This document shows positions 28,301-43,300 of a stretch of 64,000 nucleotides of DNA, in pieces; the first letter of the stretch is position 1, and each line of letters begins with the position of its first letter. A model generated the notes under the pieces. It made no database searches, was not told where the DNA came from, and saw only the letters and a program-made list of their open reading frames with translations. A program made the position numbers and the translations under genes. The DNA is taken from the NCBI GenBank assembly GCA_035041965.1, contig JAPYMA010000172.1:186001-250000 (forward strand), given 5' to 3'. This stretch comes from Anisakis pegreffii (lineage: Eukaryota; Nematoda; Chromadorea; Rhabditida; Anisakidae).

Positions 28301-31300
28301 TCGTTCAGCCTGAATCAATGACTTAAATCGAGTGTACCTTTGATAAGACCAATCGATGTTTTGATAAGATTCAGTCAACGATAAACATTCTTGCCAATAT
28401 TGGTCGTTTTCGATTGAAGTGATGAAAACAGTTCTTAATGACGTTTGTCTTGCTATCAGTGCAAGTAATGCATATTGTAGGTATTTCGGGTTTATGGCAC
28501 CTTCAATTTCAATTGAGAATACTATGTTGTATAGCGTTGGTTCATATAAACTTCTTAAAATTAGCATATTTTCTTGAGCAAACGTAAGTTTCAATTGTTG
28601 CAGTTTTTTGGCTTCAGGTATGCGAACCTTCTGTAATTCTCCAACTTGAGCATTCTTCTTCGACGACAGCAATTCCAAGAAGTCGGTCAAAACAGGATGC
28701 TTAAAGAGATCATTAATCGTGAAAGCATTATGTCCAAGTTGTTTATTGATCTGCCAAGTGATCTGCATGCCATTCAAAGAGTGACCGCCCAGATGGAAGA
28801 AGTTATCTTTCATTGAAATAGTTTCCACTCCTAGACATTGTTTCCAAATTTCCTTAACCATTTCTTCATTCAATTTTAAGTGAGTAGTAGCTGCAATCTG
28901 TTCTCGAGGTTCAGTGAAGCTCAGGGGTTGCTTCTGTAGTCGTGCTACCTGATCAACTATTTCTGCTGGAGTTACAGTGGATACCGCATTACATCCCCCG
29001 TATTGAACAGCATTAAAAAATACTCGTTCATACTGAAGATCTGATAACGAGTTATCGATTATCAGTTTGGCAACTTGGCTATTAGCATCGAGAGAAGCAT
29101 ATTCAGCGATCATTGTTGAATCCTTCCATCCAGACCATTGAACACTGATAACATTATCAGTAACAGATCGATATGAGTGATCAAATTCAGCTAATTCGTC
29201 AAGGAATACGTTGGCAGCTGCATAATCTTCATTCCCATATATACCCAAAATACTACTTAAAGTTGAAGTTAGCAAAACACCTCTGACAGTGCAATTATTG
29301 CTTTGTAATGCGTCAAAAATATTTCTAGTACCGTAGATTTTTGAAGCAAAAACACGTTCGACATCTCGCCCACTCTTATGAAGTTGTTTGGAAGTTACTT
29401 GGCCAGCCGCATTAATGACCACATTGATGCGCTGATATTTCTCATTCAAATTTTTTATCAGCTGGTCCATCTTCGCAGCATCCGACATATCAATATCATA
29501 AATATCGAAGCAATGCCCTCCATCCTGAGAGGATTCTTGAATTTTTTTGAAAAGATCAATTTGACCGAAAATATTCCTGGCATTTCTGCTCACAATCACA
29601 AATGTTAGCGACCGATATTGCCGAGTCAGAAATTTGATGAAAGCTTGACCTAATGAGCCACAACCGCCGAATATCAGTATCAAGTCATTTTCATGGAAAA
29701 GGTGAGTGTCAACTGCATGAAATGACTCGCAAAAGCTCATTTCTTGCAAGCGATTCTCTGCATCACAACGCAGATAACAAAATTTTGGTTTCCAAATTGA
29801 CTGACGCAAATGTAATATATGATTGCACAAATCCACACCATCAGATATTTGAAGACATAATGCGTAGCTTTGAGGTTGCGTCATGTGAAGTTCGCGAATT
29901 GGTCCTAGTAATGTGAACGCTTCTGGAGGAGCTCTAGCCTGTACAAGCGATATTACCGATAAATGTTGGTCGTAGCATATATCAGATAGGTAACGTTTGA
30001 TCCATAGATGGGAATAGAAACTAATGTATAAACGTTGAGCAATTGATAGATTTTCGAAGTCATCACGCATATTCCATGCATGAATCACGAGCGAACATTT
30101 GAAATTTGCTCGATGTAGATGATCACCCAATTGTTGATAGGCGTTTTCTTGAGATGGATCAATCGTTAAGATTCCGTTCGTCGAATTTACAACTGTTGAT
30201 GAATTCCGGACGGCTGCTTCAATTGGCTCAACGTGAACACATTCAATGAAAAGATTTTTCAAATCAGTAATTAGCTGCTTCAAAGTTCCATTCATTTGTT
30301 TTGGCATGAAGAGAAGGACACTTTTGAGAGGAGTAGACGCACCAATTTTTCTTGAAGGTAGTTTTTGTAGACCAACCCAACATCGTCGAAATATTCTTAC
30401 TGATCTTGGCTTTTTGATCACATTTGGTTGCCAGCAAACGATTTTATCGAATTGGTAGTTAGGTAAACCAGGGTCGAAATTACCTTCGGATGGTGCAACT
30501 TTGCTCCAGTTGATTTCGTAGCCAAGCGACCACAGTTTTGTAACTACGTTCAGCAAATGAGTGGTACGTTTATCTTTTGCATTTCTGGGCGCAACAGTTT
30601 CAATAACCTTTATCGATGAATGCGACTCCTTAAGAAGATTCTGAAGAATCCCCGAAGGTCCAATTTCGACAATCACTTGAATGTGTGACGGTAATTCGGT
30701 CAAACATTTATCTAAGCGTACCGCTGCTCTCATATGAGTGGCCATATACTCATCATTAAAGTCGGTGATTAGCTTCCCATCAACATTCGAAAGAATCGTT
30801 CGTTGTGGTTTATTTGAGCTGATGGAATTTTTTAGAAACGTTCGGAATTGTTCAACAATTTCATCCATAAATGATGAATGGAATCCATATTCAGTTACTA
30901 GCTCACGGAATTCGATATTTTGTTGCGTTAAAATTGCCTTGAAAGACTCAATTTCTTTTGCTTCGCCCACCAAGCACTTGAAATTCTCACTGAGTACGGC
31001 ACTCACTTCGATTCCATCTGAAAGTTTATCTGGGCAGTTTCGTACAGCAATCATCTTAGCAGATTTTGTCTTACTAATAAGTTTGGAACGGTATAGTAGA
31101 ATACGCAAGGCATCTTCGAGTGAAAATACTTCTGCGCTAACAGCCGCCGAATATTCACCTACACTATGACCAATCATCGTAGAGCAGTCAATACCCCAGT
31201 CGCGTATTTGCTCGACAATAGAGCAGCACAATGACAGGAGAGCGCATTGTGCGAAACGTTGCTGTTTGAGAGGATCAACGGCGTTTACACTGAGATCACA

Positions 31301-34300
31301 GGTTGCGGAACCTTCAGAATGTGAAGAGAGTACCGCAGGAGCTTCAGGATACAGAATTTCCCAGAAATCGACGTTGAGTTGTTTCGAGATGATTTCAGCA
31401 CATTTCCGCATTGATTCGTTGAACTTCGGCGCTTCAGTCAACGATACCTCACCCATGCGAGTATATTGAACTCCTTGAGGTGCGAAAAAGAATGCAATGT
31501 TATCGTTGTTTAAAGGATTTGATTCATAAACGTCTTGCATATTGCCAAGCTGTTGTTTGGCATCTGCAATATCCCTCGCAAGAACTGCCGTTCTATAACG
31601 GAAATGCTCGCGACAATTTTGCAACGTATATGCGATAGCATTCAAGTCTGATTTTGGGCCGAGATATTCGGCTACAGCACGACACAACGCGATACAGGCA
31701 GTTTTTGTCTTGCCAGAGATCGGTAACAAATAAAACTTTGATTCATCATGCTTCTCTATACAACCGGTTAAATTTCGATTCATCTTCAATTTTTCATCGA
31801 CATTCCTCAGCAACACATGCGCATTTGTACCACCTATACCAAATGAACTCACTGCGACACGGAATCGCTCCTTCAAGATTGGAATATTTGTTTTCGGAAC
31901 GATGAAATGCTGCTGATCTTTTGCATCATGTAATCGAGTGAAGTTGATCTGCCTTGGAATGTTTCGTGTTTCAATGATTTTACAAATCTTCAGGAGTCCA
32001 GCTAGGCCTGCACCCGCAAAACCGTGACCAATATTTGCTTTCACTGAACCAATCACTAACTTTTTAGCGTATGAGCCGCGCATAGCACTCAGTTCTATCG
32101 CATCGCCGATTTTCGTTCCTGTTCCATGGCATTCAACGTATTCAACATCAGCTGAATCCGTTCCTTCAATTGCTTCTTTGAGACAATCTGTTTGACCACT
32201 AATATTTGGTGCGGTGAAACTTGACTTCAACTTGCCGTCATTGTTGACTGCATAACTGTCAAGCAGAGCCAGAACTGGACTGCCATCTCGGATTGCATCA
32301 GAAACAAGCCTCAGTGCAATTACGCCAACCACAGACCCGCGTACTGTACCCGACGAGCGCTCGTCAAATGGTCTGCAATGACCGTCAGGTGAGAAGATCA
32401 TACCGGATCGATAGAGATGACCGATGGCATCCGGTAGAACCAAAGATGAGGCTCCGACTAGGACCACCTCGCATTTTCGCTCACGCAGCAATTGTACTGC
32501 TTGGGTAACGGCTAGCAATCCTGACGAGCATGCCGAATAGACACCAAAAGATGGTCCTCGAAGATTGAGCAAATGACTTGTCCATGTGGCTACAAAATCC
32601 TTTTGATTCATATCGAACAACTGTTCTATTGTTCCATTATTGTCTCCCAAGAATGTGGATTCTGCCATTTCATTACATCTCCTACAACCATACATAGTTG
32701 GTTCAGCAGCGGCTATTACACCAATTTTCAACGACTCACGTTTTTTGACGAGAGCACATTTTTCGAGAGCAATATATGCATGTTCAACAAACTTACGTAT
32801 CTGAGGATCTAAGTGTTTAGCATCTGAATGGCTAATACGCCAAAACTGATGATCAAATTTATCAATGTCAGGGATCAATCCACCAGCTGCAACGAATTTG
32901 CCGTCTGATGCAACCTGCTCGTTCGATGTTTCCGTTCCGTCATTCTTGGATTCATTCTTCTTGAAAGTGATGCTCTCTCTCCCTTCCAGTAGATTTTGCC
33001 AGAATTCATCAACATTTGCAGCACCCGAAAGTGCACCAGAATACGCTATGATAGCAATTTGTTGAGGGTCACTAATATCGCTGTGATTGATTTCTTTATT
33101 TCGGATTTCACTACATTCGTTTTTTTCTGATAATCTTGATTCAATATAAGCACTCATTGTATCGATTGTACATCGGTCGTAGAAAATAGTTACCGGTATA
33201 TCGAGGTCTAATTCATTCTTAAGAATATTTCTCATTTCATTGATCATCAGCGAATCAATACCTACTGACATGAAACCAACATCTGAGTCGATTTCTTCAA
33301 TGCCACTCACTCGTCTTATGATATTCCGGAGCAAATATTTTGTAGAACCATTCCGAAATGATGGCACAGAATATGGAGATTCCTTAGCAGCGGTCTCTGC
33401 CACTGTAATCCTTTTGAGCACTCCAGGAATAGTGTCTATCAACGCCGGTTTTATTTCCCAATCTTCTTCATTCTTTGCATTTCTATCCTCTTTTACCTCA
33501 GCATGTCCATTTGTGAGAAGTTCCAGAACATGTTTCAAATGTTTTTGTCGCCTCAGAATCGCTTCAAAATCTCCATTAAAAACCATTATTTGACCGCTAA
33601 AATCCAATATTTGGAATAAAGCGCCGATGGCATCTGCTGGTGACAAAAAATTCCAACCATTCTTTTGAATTTGTCGACGAATTAGATTCTTCTCATCACC
33701 GGCCAGCATGCCGACTCCTGCCCACGGACCCCAATTGATCGTGAGATAATTGACTGAGAATGTTGTCAATAGACATTCCATAACATTATTGGCCAGAGCA
33801 TAATTCGTTTGACCGACTGAGCCTAATACTGAAGCAACTGATGAGAATGCGACAAGTTTGCATTGGTGATTTGCTAGGCGGTTACAGATTCGAATCAAGT
33901 TGACAGTACCGCCTAATTTTGCAGTCAAAACGCGTTTCAATTTTGTTTCATCCATTTGCTCAGCCAGAGCATTTTCAACTGTGCCTGCACAATGAAATAC
34001 GAATTCAATTGGAGTAGTGCTGTGATCATCGAATAGTCTTTCAACGTCCTCGTAATTACAGCAATCGCCTTGGATTAGCTTAATATGAGTGGTTGATTTG
34101 CAGGATTCGATAAACTCCCGAGCAGTTTCATCCAATTCCGTTCTTCTGCTCAAAATCACAACGAATTTTGGTAGAAGTGCTTTGATTAAAGTCCTACCAA
34201 TTCCACCCAATCCTCCAGTTATTGCGATTCGATGTAACCGCTTCTTTTTGTTGCAGATTATATTTTGTTGCAAATCGAACGTTTGCAAGCGCTCCACATA

Positions 34301-37300
34301 TCTTTGACCACTCCTGTACGCGATTACTTCGTCGAAATTGTCACTCGAAGAAATTTCATCAAGAAATCGATCATCGATCTGATCAAGCTCAATATATCGA
34401 TACACGATTTGCGTCTTTTCAGATGCTAGTGACCTTAGGAGGGCAATACAACAACTGCATATGTAATCTTCACGAGATTTTTGATATGGTTTAGTTTCGT
34501 CGGAAATTCCAGAAATTTCGAACGCGTTGAATGAGGCTTCAGAGATGAAATTCCCCCTAAGAGCTTCATCGAGGATCAACCAAATTCGAATCACGGTCAA
34601 GCATTGCTGAACTATATTATTCATGAAATCATCATTGCACTCAGTGATTTCATTCCATCCAAAAACGATGTCACCACATTTGTTTTGTTTAATCAAGGTG
34701 GTGAATTGATTCATGGATTGTGAATCGTTCCGAAGACTAATTGAAGCAATACATTCAGCAGGATATTTGTTTTGACATATTGTTGCATTAACAGCGATGA
34801 ATTTTTTGTGAAGTTGATGTGACGAATGGTTAAGCGGACGTTTCGTAAGGAATTTCTGGAAAAACCATTTTCTTGGAGCGACATTGTTGAAGTCTTCTTG
34901 AAAGATATCGACTTCTGCGGTAATCTTGTCTTTTTGACTGATCTCTTGAGCAGGTTTTTCTATCATCAATTTGTTGAATTTTGAAGGTTCAGATTTTGAC
35001 CAATTCATTGGTGGTGAAGCACCCGTTTCTTTGGTAAGATTTACCTCAGAATGATCGAACAATTTTGATTTCAATACTGAAACTTGTAAACTAGGATCCT
35101 TATTAGTTGATGCCATTTTGGAGAGTTCAGGGTCTTTAAAGGGCCAGAATCTACTCTCGTTGAAAGGATACGAAAACAATCGACACTTGGGAAGAGGTCC
35201 ATCATTCAAATAGCTCCAATTGATTTCTACACCATTCGCCCATAAGTATGCCAGTAAACGAGCAAGACGCTTACTCGAAGATACTGGTTCACTATGGTCG
35301 ATTGACAATTGATTTAGATTGATCACACAGTCGTATTTGTTCACAGCAAGATGATCACTTATTGCTATATTCTTACACAAAATTGCAGGATTGTCACACC
35401 TTTCCTCATGATAATTGGAGGTTACTGATGTAGATTCCTTATCATCGCGGCACCAGTCGTCATGGATGGCTTTTCGTAGAAAAACTTCGGCGACAATACG
35501 ATCGAAATTTTCCTTGGCACAAATGCCCGTTGGACGAATACCAATCCGGATGAAAAACATCAAGAGTGAAAGTTTCGCAATGAACTGTATCCTAAGTTCT
35601 ACACCTTCCCCGATATGATTTTCACTCCTCCAGCGAACATATTTGTTATTCATATCAATGAATATTTTCTTGAAAGCGCCAATATTCTCGCACAAATTCA
35701 ATACATCTTCCATACAAACCGACTTCCCATCGAAGTAGAACTGCAACGTATGAATGCGCTTATCAGTATTACCATCAATAAAATCCACTTCTTCGTGAGA
35801 ACTCCTAAGAACGGCAGTCGAACGAAATCGGTAATAAGTTCTGCATAATTGCAGATAAGCACAAATATTTTCGGGTGGTTCATCAGTTTCAGAGATGTAT
35901 TCTTTGAATATGGTTTTCATTTTTGATAGACTTCTTGGGTCGTGTGCAGACAGAATCACTATATAAGGTCTGAAGATGATGTTTCGACGCTTCGACTTCC
36001 AATTTGATTTTGATCGTATTGATCGAGACAAGAGTAATGAAACATTTGAGCCACTGAAACCAAAACAATTCATGAGAACGTTGTTTGATTGACTGTCATG
36101 CAATTCTTCACCCACGCAACCAACAACGATGTTCTTGTGCATTCGATCCTTCCCGTTAGATGAAACATTAGTAATAGATGTATTCCCTTTAGTTCCTATA
36201 ACAGCACTGTTATCAGAACTGGAATTGACGAAACTTTTTTGATATTCATCATAAGATTTTAGTGAATTTTGATTCAGAGCATCATTTCCAATATGGAAGT
36301 GTAAATTTGGTAGCAAATAATTGTTTTCTAGCGATTTCAGAACGGCTATAAAAGAAGCTAAACCAGCGGCCGCTTCACAATGCCCCAAATGAGTTTTGGT
36401 GGAATGCAGACGAATGCTCGCATCATGTAGAGCAGTATCTCGTTGAAACGTATCACAAATAGCGTTAACTTCAATTCTATCACCCAAACGTGTGCCTGTA
36501 GCGTGAGCTTCTACAAAGCAAATATCCGATACCATTGTGGAATTGAGAACTGCTCGCATCACGTCTTGTTGGCGTTGACCATTCGGCACTGTGATTCCTG
36601 AACAGCGACCGTTGTGACCACTTGCGTAAGCCTTTATCTGGATTCCGGTAAAACGGTGCTGATCTTCAAGATCAAGTTTTTTAATCAATACCATACCAAC
36701 ACCTTCCGAACGAACGTATCCATCAGCGCGAGCATCGAATACTTTACAGTGATTGGTTGGACTCAACATTTTGGCGTTTTCGAGAACTCGAGTTGTTTTC
36801 TGATTTAAGATAATATTCACAGCACCAACCATTGCCCATTCACAGTGACCACAACGGATTGCATCGCAAGCACGTGTCAGAGCTGTTGCAAATGATGAAC
36901 AAGCCGTATCAACGGTTTCAGCTGGTCCATTCACGTTAAGCCAATACGCCAAACGTCCAGCTAAACTGCTCTGATTCGTGCCTATAGCCAAATATGCATT
37001 TGACTCATCCAATTCAGCGTATGCCCTCTGAGCAAAATCACTTGAACTAGTCGCTACAAATACGCCAGTACGATTCGGCAGTTGAGATACGCCAGCATTA
37101 TCCAGCACTCTCTTGCTCATTTCCAAAAGTAACCTTTGCTGAGGGTCAATATAACAAGCTTCCGCAGGGCTTATACCAAAGAATTTCGCGTCAAAACATT
37201 CGATCTGCCTATCTATCAAATTCACATTACATGATTTAGGTTGATCTGGGAACATAGAACGTCTTGATAAGGCCGAATTGTTTGGTATCGTTCCAGTTTT

Positions 37301-40300
37301 GAGATCATTCCATAAAGCCTCAGCATCATATGCGGATCCAGGAAATTGGCCCGCATAACCAATGATACCAATTGCTCGAGTTTCAGTTGAAGATCGATCC
37401 AGTGCAGGTGGATATTCGGGATGTGAAAAGGATTTTTTGAGTGTTTTGTCTTCTTGAAACGACCTTTCATTGTTTTTTGCAGACTTTTCCAATTCGAAAC
37501 CACCATTAAATCTCTCCCCGATTGACTTATTATCATGTCGATTATTGCGGCCATTTTTTGAAAGATCTTTAGAATTTTGTTCGAAATTCAAAGCATTTTT
37601 CGAAGCTGTGCCAGCATTTTGCTTATTGATTGCAATGACATTTCTGATCGCGCAGATCAGCCGTTCGTTTTGATCATATACGTCAATGTCACCACTTACA
37701 AAACGTTCACTCCTGTCCTTGATGTGCCCAACTGCTCTTAATGAATCCAGACGCTTTGTCTCATCACAGTCGATCCAGAGCTTCTCAATTTCAAATGGAA
37801 TATAAACTTTTGGATTCTCTCCGTCAAATACATTAGCAGCCAGTACCTGTAAAGTACTATCAACAAGAACAAATACTGATTCAACACCAACTAAATCAGC
37901 TGATATTTCATCTGATGTACGTCGTATGTGCCGAATTACATTCAACTGCGGTCCATATTGAAGACCGCTGAATCGCAATCTTTCGTAGAATTCATTATGA
38001 TCTAATAATCGAGCATTTCGACTGAACTGATTGCTTACGATTATTTGAGAAGGCATCTGTGGGGAATGAGTTGAATATAGACATTCACTGAAAGTCAATC
38101 CATCAACTGTTAAAAACATTTCGAATTTATTCCCTTTCAGTTTCAGTTCTTCACCTCCATTAATACTCAACGGTTTTCTCAAAATCACTCTTTTCATCAG
38201 AACATTCAGTGATCTTTCTGTAATATCTGCTCCAATCAACTTCCCAGAAACAGCGTTCGCAAAAAGTACTATCGAGAAAGCAGCGGGTATTAGCGGTATC
38301 CCGTTGAGTTGATGTTGGTCTACTCCTCTAAATCGCACATCTTCAACGAATCTTTCCATATCAATTATCATATCGATATCTTGTTTACTGTCCAATCTTC
38401 GTCCGATTTCGTCGAACTGATAAACTTTCGACCAGTCAATTTCAACTCCTCGTTTATCACATTGTAGGAGTGTTTTGAGAATCGAATCCAATTCCAGTTC
38501 CTTTATTCTTATTGCAGAACACACCACATGCTTCTGCTGGTCATTGACGATAGCACGAACAAGCGTTGATAATATTTCACCGTTACCAATTTCTACCCAG
38601 CAGTTTACCCCAGCTGCCAATAAATTCTTAACACAATCTCGGAATTTAACAGTGGATCGAATTTGCTCAATGATCTCCGTTGAAGTTACTGATTTCTGAA
38701 GTTTACCACTCAAATTACTTGCCAAACATGCGCGGCCAAGTTGTTTGAAGTGGATATGATCACAAAGGGCTCTAACTTGATGCAGGTGTTTATCAGCAAT
38801 CAATGAAGAGTGAAATGCGTATTGATCATCCAATAACCTCACCAAATACCCGTTTTGATAAGCTATTTGTAGACAGCGTTCGATTACCTCATTTGAACCC
38901 GATAGAACAATTTGACGTGGACTATTCTCAGCTGCAATGTCCACATTGGTCATTTTTTGCAGCTTTTGTGCCACATCCATCGAATTCACAACAATCATAC
39001 GCCCTTTACCCGCAAGTGCAGCCAAAGCTTGACCTCGCTGTACCACTAATCTTAAAGCGTCTTCAAGTTCAATCATCCCAGTCACTGCATAGGCAACTAT
39101 CTCACTGACACTGTGACCGACGAAGAAGTCCGCTTTGAGACCAAAATGTATCAGCAATTGCGCTAGAGAATAAGAAAAACAAAATATCAAAGGTTGTGCA
39201 TATTCTGTAGCAAACAACAGCTCTCGTTGGCTCCATTCGTAAGCAATATGGGCGAGTTTTTTGGAATTCGATGGCATGTAGCTTTGAGCGAGCGACAATA
39301 CCTTATGAAGAGTCTTTCTGAAGAGAGGAATCGTTTCGGCGAGTTGACGCCCCATATTCCACAACTGTGACCCTTGTCCAGTGAACATAAAACATATGAC
39401 TGGTTTTGTGCAGCTGCTTTTAGTGATTGTGGGTTGAGCCAGTAGTTTGCGAATTAAACCAAGTCGACTTTTTGCATGAACGCTCAAAACCATCGTGCGA
39501 TCACGTCTCGGATTCAGTAAAATTCCAGATCTCATTTGCGAAAGAAGTGGTTGATCGCAGAACATAAGGCGTTCAATTAAATTGACGACTTTCTCTTGCA
39601 CTTCCTTCTTTGATTTTCCGTAGATATTAAAAGCATATGAATTTGGCAACACCATGTTGGCGTTATAAGAGATCAACGATGAACATTTGTCGAAATCCTG
39701 ATCGGCTTTTTGATCACTGCTATTGTCACGATCACTTGTATAATCGTCGTTCATATGCGTAATACTTTTCAGTTTCTGGGTCAGTCGATTAATGGTGGGA
39801 TTTTCAAAAATTAGTAAGATACTTAAATCTCTATTGAAACGTTCTTGCAGTTCCGTGATAAAACGATACGCTTTCAACGAATCCAATCCTAAATCCATGA
39901 ATCCTGCGTCATAATCACTGACTGAGAGTTTCATTTCACAAATACTCTCAAAACAATCAATGATTATTTCTTTCATATTCGAACCTTTGATTTCTTCTTT
40001 CGATTTCTTATTTGAATGCTCATCAGAGCTGGTTGAGCTAGCGGCGGTATCATTCTGGAGTATCATTTCCTTTGTTAATTCGTTTCTATTTTCACGTTTT
40101 CGATCCTTCATTGGTGATTCAGCATCGTCCGAGATATGGCAAATACTCGCAAAAACAGTCTTCAAATCAGATCGATACTGAACAATTTGATCAACATTCA
40201 GACCAGCGACGATCACTTGCAATGGACATTGCTCAATAGCAAATTTTAAAAATCGCATAGCACAACTCGTTGTAAGACCGTTGAAACCGATACGTTTCAG

Positions 40301-43300
40301 TTGTTGGTTGACCGGCACAGCCATACCTGTCTCTAACCAATTACCCCAATTAATTATTGTCGCAGGTAAACCGTTTGCATGACGTTCACGCATCATCTCA
40401 TCAGCTAGCGCATTTGCCGCAGAATAGTTGCATTGACCACGATTACCGAGAACGGCTGAGACTGATGAATTCAGGATGAAATGCCTCGGCGAATGTCCAT
40501 ATCGATCGCAGAGTTTTTGAAGATTTGCGAGTCCGAAACATTTAGCCGCAATGGCTTGCTGGAACATTTGATGCGTTTGCCTTGACGACAATGCATCACT
40601 GGTTGAGCCAGCGCTATGAATAATACCGGTTAATTTGAATTCGAGTCGTTTGAAAAACTGTCGCATGTGTTTATAAGATGAAACATCTAAAGAAACAATA
40701 AGCACATCAACTTTTTGCTTCATGCGACTCAACAAACCATGTTTACTCTCATCCAAAGGCCGTCTACCAACAAGGACAATATGTGATATACTGCGATGAT
40801 TAATTAGCCACTGTGCCATTTGCCATCCAATCCCACTCAAGCCACCAGTGATCAACCAGTTCTCTTCAGAGTTTTGTTTTGTGTTGATTCCACGATCTGG
40901 GAAGTTGCTAAGATTTAGACGTTCAACACGAAAGTTCCACACAAACTGAATACGAGGATAGTTTTCAGTTGCCAAACTTTTCGAGAAACCAATAGCAAAG
41001 GCATTTGCTCGACCGGTTCCTGGTTGACTTAAAATAGTGAACTGCTGAGGCGACTTCAGTAGGAAAGATGTTAGTGCCAATAGCACATCAATCAATGAAT
41101 TTAGTGCGAATTTGCTATGAAAATCAAACTGAATTAGTGCAGAATCTCTTCTCTGCATGAGATTGGAAAGTGCCTTATGAATGCCCATCGAATCGCTTGT
41201 CCGTGCTGTCCAAGTATTCATTCGTTCATTATAAGATGCTTCAAAATCATTGGCATCGTCAAAAATCACAGCGTTCCGTTTGCCTTGTTGATAATCGCAT
41301 AAACACAGCAAAAATTCGTCGCTTTCAATTTCGCAGTTGAAATATTTTTGAACATACAGGAAATCTTCATCAGTAATTGAAATCGATTTGGATAAAGCGT
41401 CTTCACTGGATTCTATCGTCTCCGAATGGATTCCAGAATCCTTCTTAGGGATAACCAGATTACCGGTGGCAACAGCATTCAGTGACTGGTTGCCTTTAGC
41501 TGGCAAATGTTCTGGATGAGTTTTGATTGTTAACTCAGTTCTTCGTTTCAACAACTTCGATTCGATGAATTTGGCAAGTTGTCGAATATTTGGATAGTCA
41601 AAAACATCCACGATACTAAGTTGTAGGTGAGGGAAATGATTCTGGCGAAGACGATTCGATAAATCCGTAATCATTAACGAATCAAAGCCAAGATCACTGA
41701 ATCCAGTTGATAGCTGCGTATCGTCTAATGTAGTTCCGTTTGCAAGAATCTCTTCAACTGCATTTCTGACTTTGCTCATCACGCTCTTCTCTTCGTTGAA
41801 ACTCAATGAGGCCTCATCGTCGTCTTCAGAACTTGTATTCTGGATCGTTTTTGACGCAACCTGCGAGATTTCTTGTGAATCCTGCTCATCATCACTGCAT
41901 GAATCGTCCATAGAAATGGACGATAAAAGGACGCCTTCCGGAGAATAAGCTACCAGTTTATCGTTTCTAACTTCAATGAAACAGCTATGGAACGAATCAT
42001 CAACAACGAAAATTTCTTGTTTGAAGGAATCCATTTCTTTGTACAACATATCAGATTTGATTTTCTTGTGAAAGCACAAAACCTGAAGCATCGAATCAAC
42101 TAGACCGCGTATGGCACACCTTCTGGAAGGAGTTGCCTTGAAAACTCTGCCATCAGCAGATGCCTTAGTGATCGTTTGAAGAGAATTTCTGAACTTGATA
42201 TCTTCATCCGCCAACTGATCATAGAAATTTGGTAAATTTATGAGCTTGTTTACATTTTCAGGCAACCTTTTCGTTATTATCGAACAATTTTCTTCGGTAA
42301 ATACTCTGACGGATGCAATTTTTTGCCGCTCTACACAGAGTTCTACTGTGCATTCATTCAGCTTCAACTTTGCCACTTTTGTTGTCAACCAGAATTTTTT
42401 CGGCAATTCAAACTCGTGGAAAGACATGTTCCGAAGAAAATATCGGGAACAGTTTTGTTTTCGGAGCAACATTCGATCGACCGCCTTCAAAACTGCCTCG
42501 ATACAAACGCCGTAAGGCATCATCAATTTATCATTTACGGAAAAATTGAACAAATAATGTTCATGTGATACAGATAGTTGATTTCGAAACGTGATTTCAG
42601 AAGGCTTTTCGCTGATGATACACCCAATGAGGTGATCATCGAAAGGTGTAGTTCGCTCACAATGCCAGTATTTGTGATTATTAAACTGATAGTTTGGAAT
42701 AATATTGTCAAAATTCTCAGGTTCGTAAAGAAGATCCCACTTGATATCAACACCATCCACATACAATCGTGCGAGTTTATGTTCAAAATTTGCGTCACTT
42801 CTTGACGCAGATGTCAACCGCTTCAAACTGATCCATTCAAAAACTTTGTCTCTTTGAGAGTTTGACTTTTTTAGCCATTCTTTAGCGAAAAGTAATTTTT
42901 CCAACCAGTCTGAGATTCGTGTATTGCAAACGAAGGACATTTTTGAAGGAGGCAAGTGTGTTGCATCATGAGCAACATAAGAGGATGAGCCGGTCAGGTC
43001 GCTTGGTGATTCGTTGGAGAGAATACTCTTGAATATGAATGCAGCTATCAGTGCATGATCACTGCTAATCATAATAGTAGAAATATGAATGCCGAGATCA
43101 TACAAAAATACTGCCAAAGCACACTGATGTGTAATATTGATGGGATCAGTTGATTGAGCGATTAAGCTTCCGAATTTAGCATTGCTATTGATAAGTTCAC
43201 GAAGATGTTTTTGAACCCGGAGAAATCTCTTTCGATATTCCTTATATGTTTGAAACAATCGCATCGTATCAACTAAAACTGAGCATTGGAATAAGTCAAA

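Noticed and set aside
30738..31169. 143-codon + strand ORF within the megasynthase
   Set aside because: It is antisense to the AT domain of the PKS and shows no independent motif, splice sites or start context. The same holds for the other + strand ORFs between 26000 and 47000.
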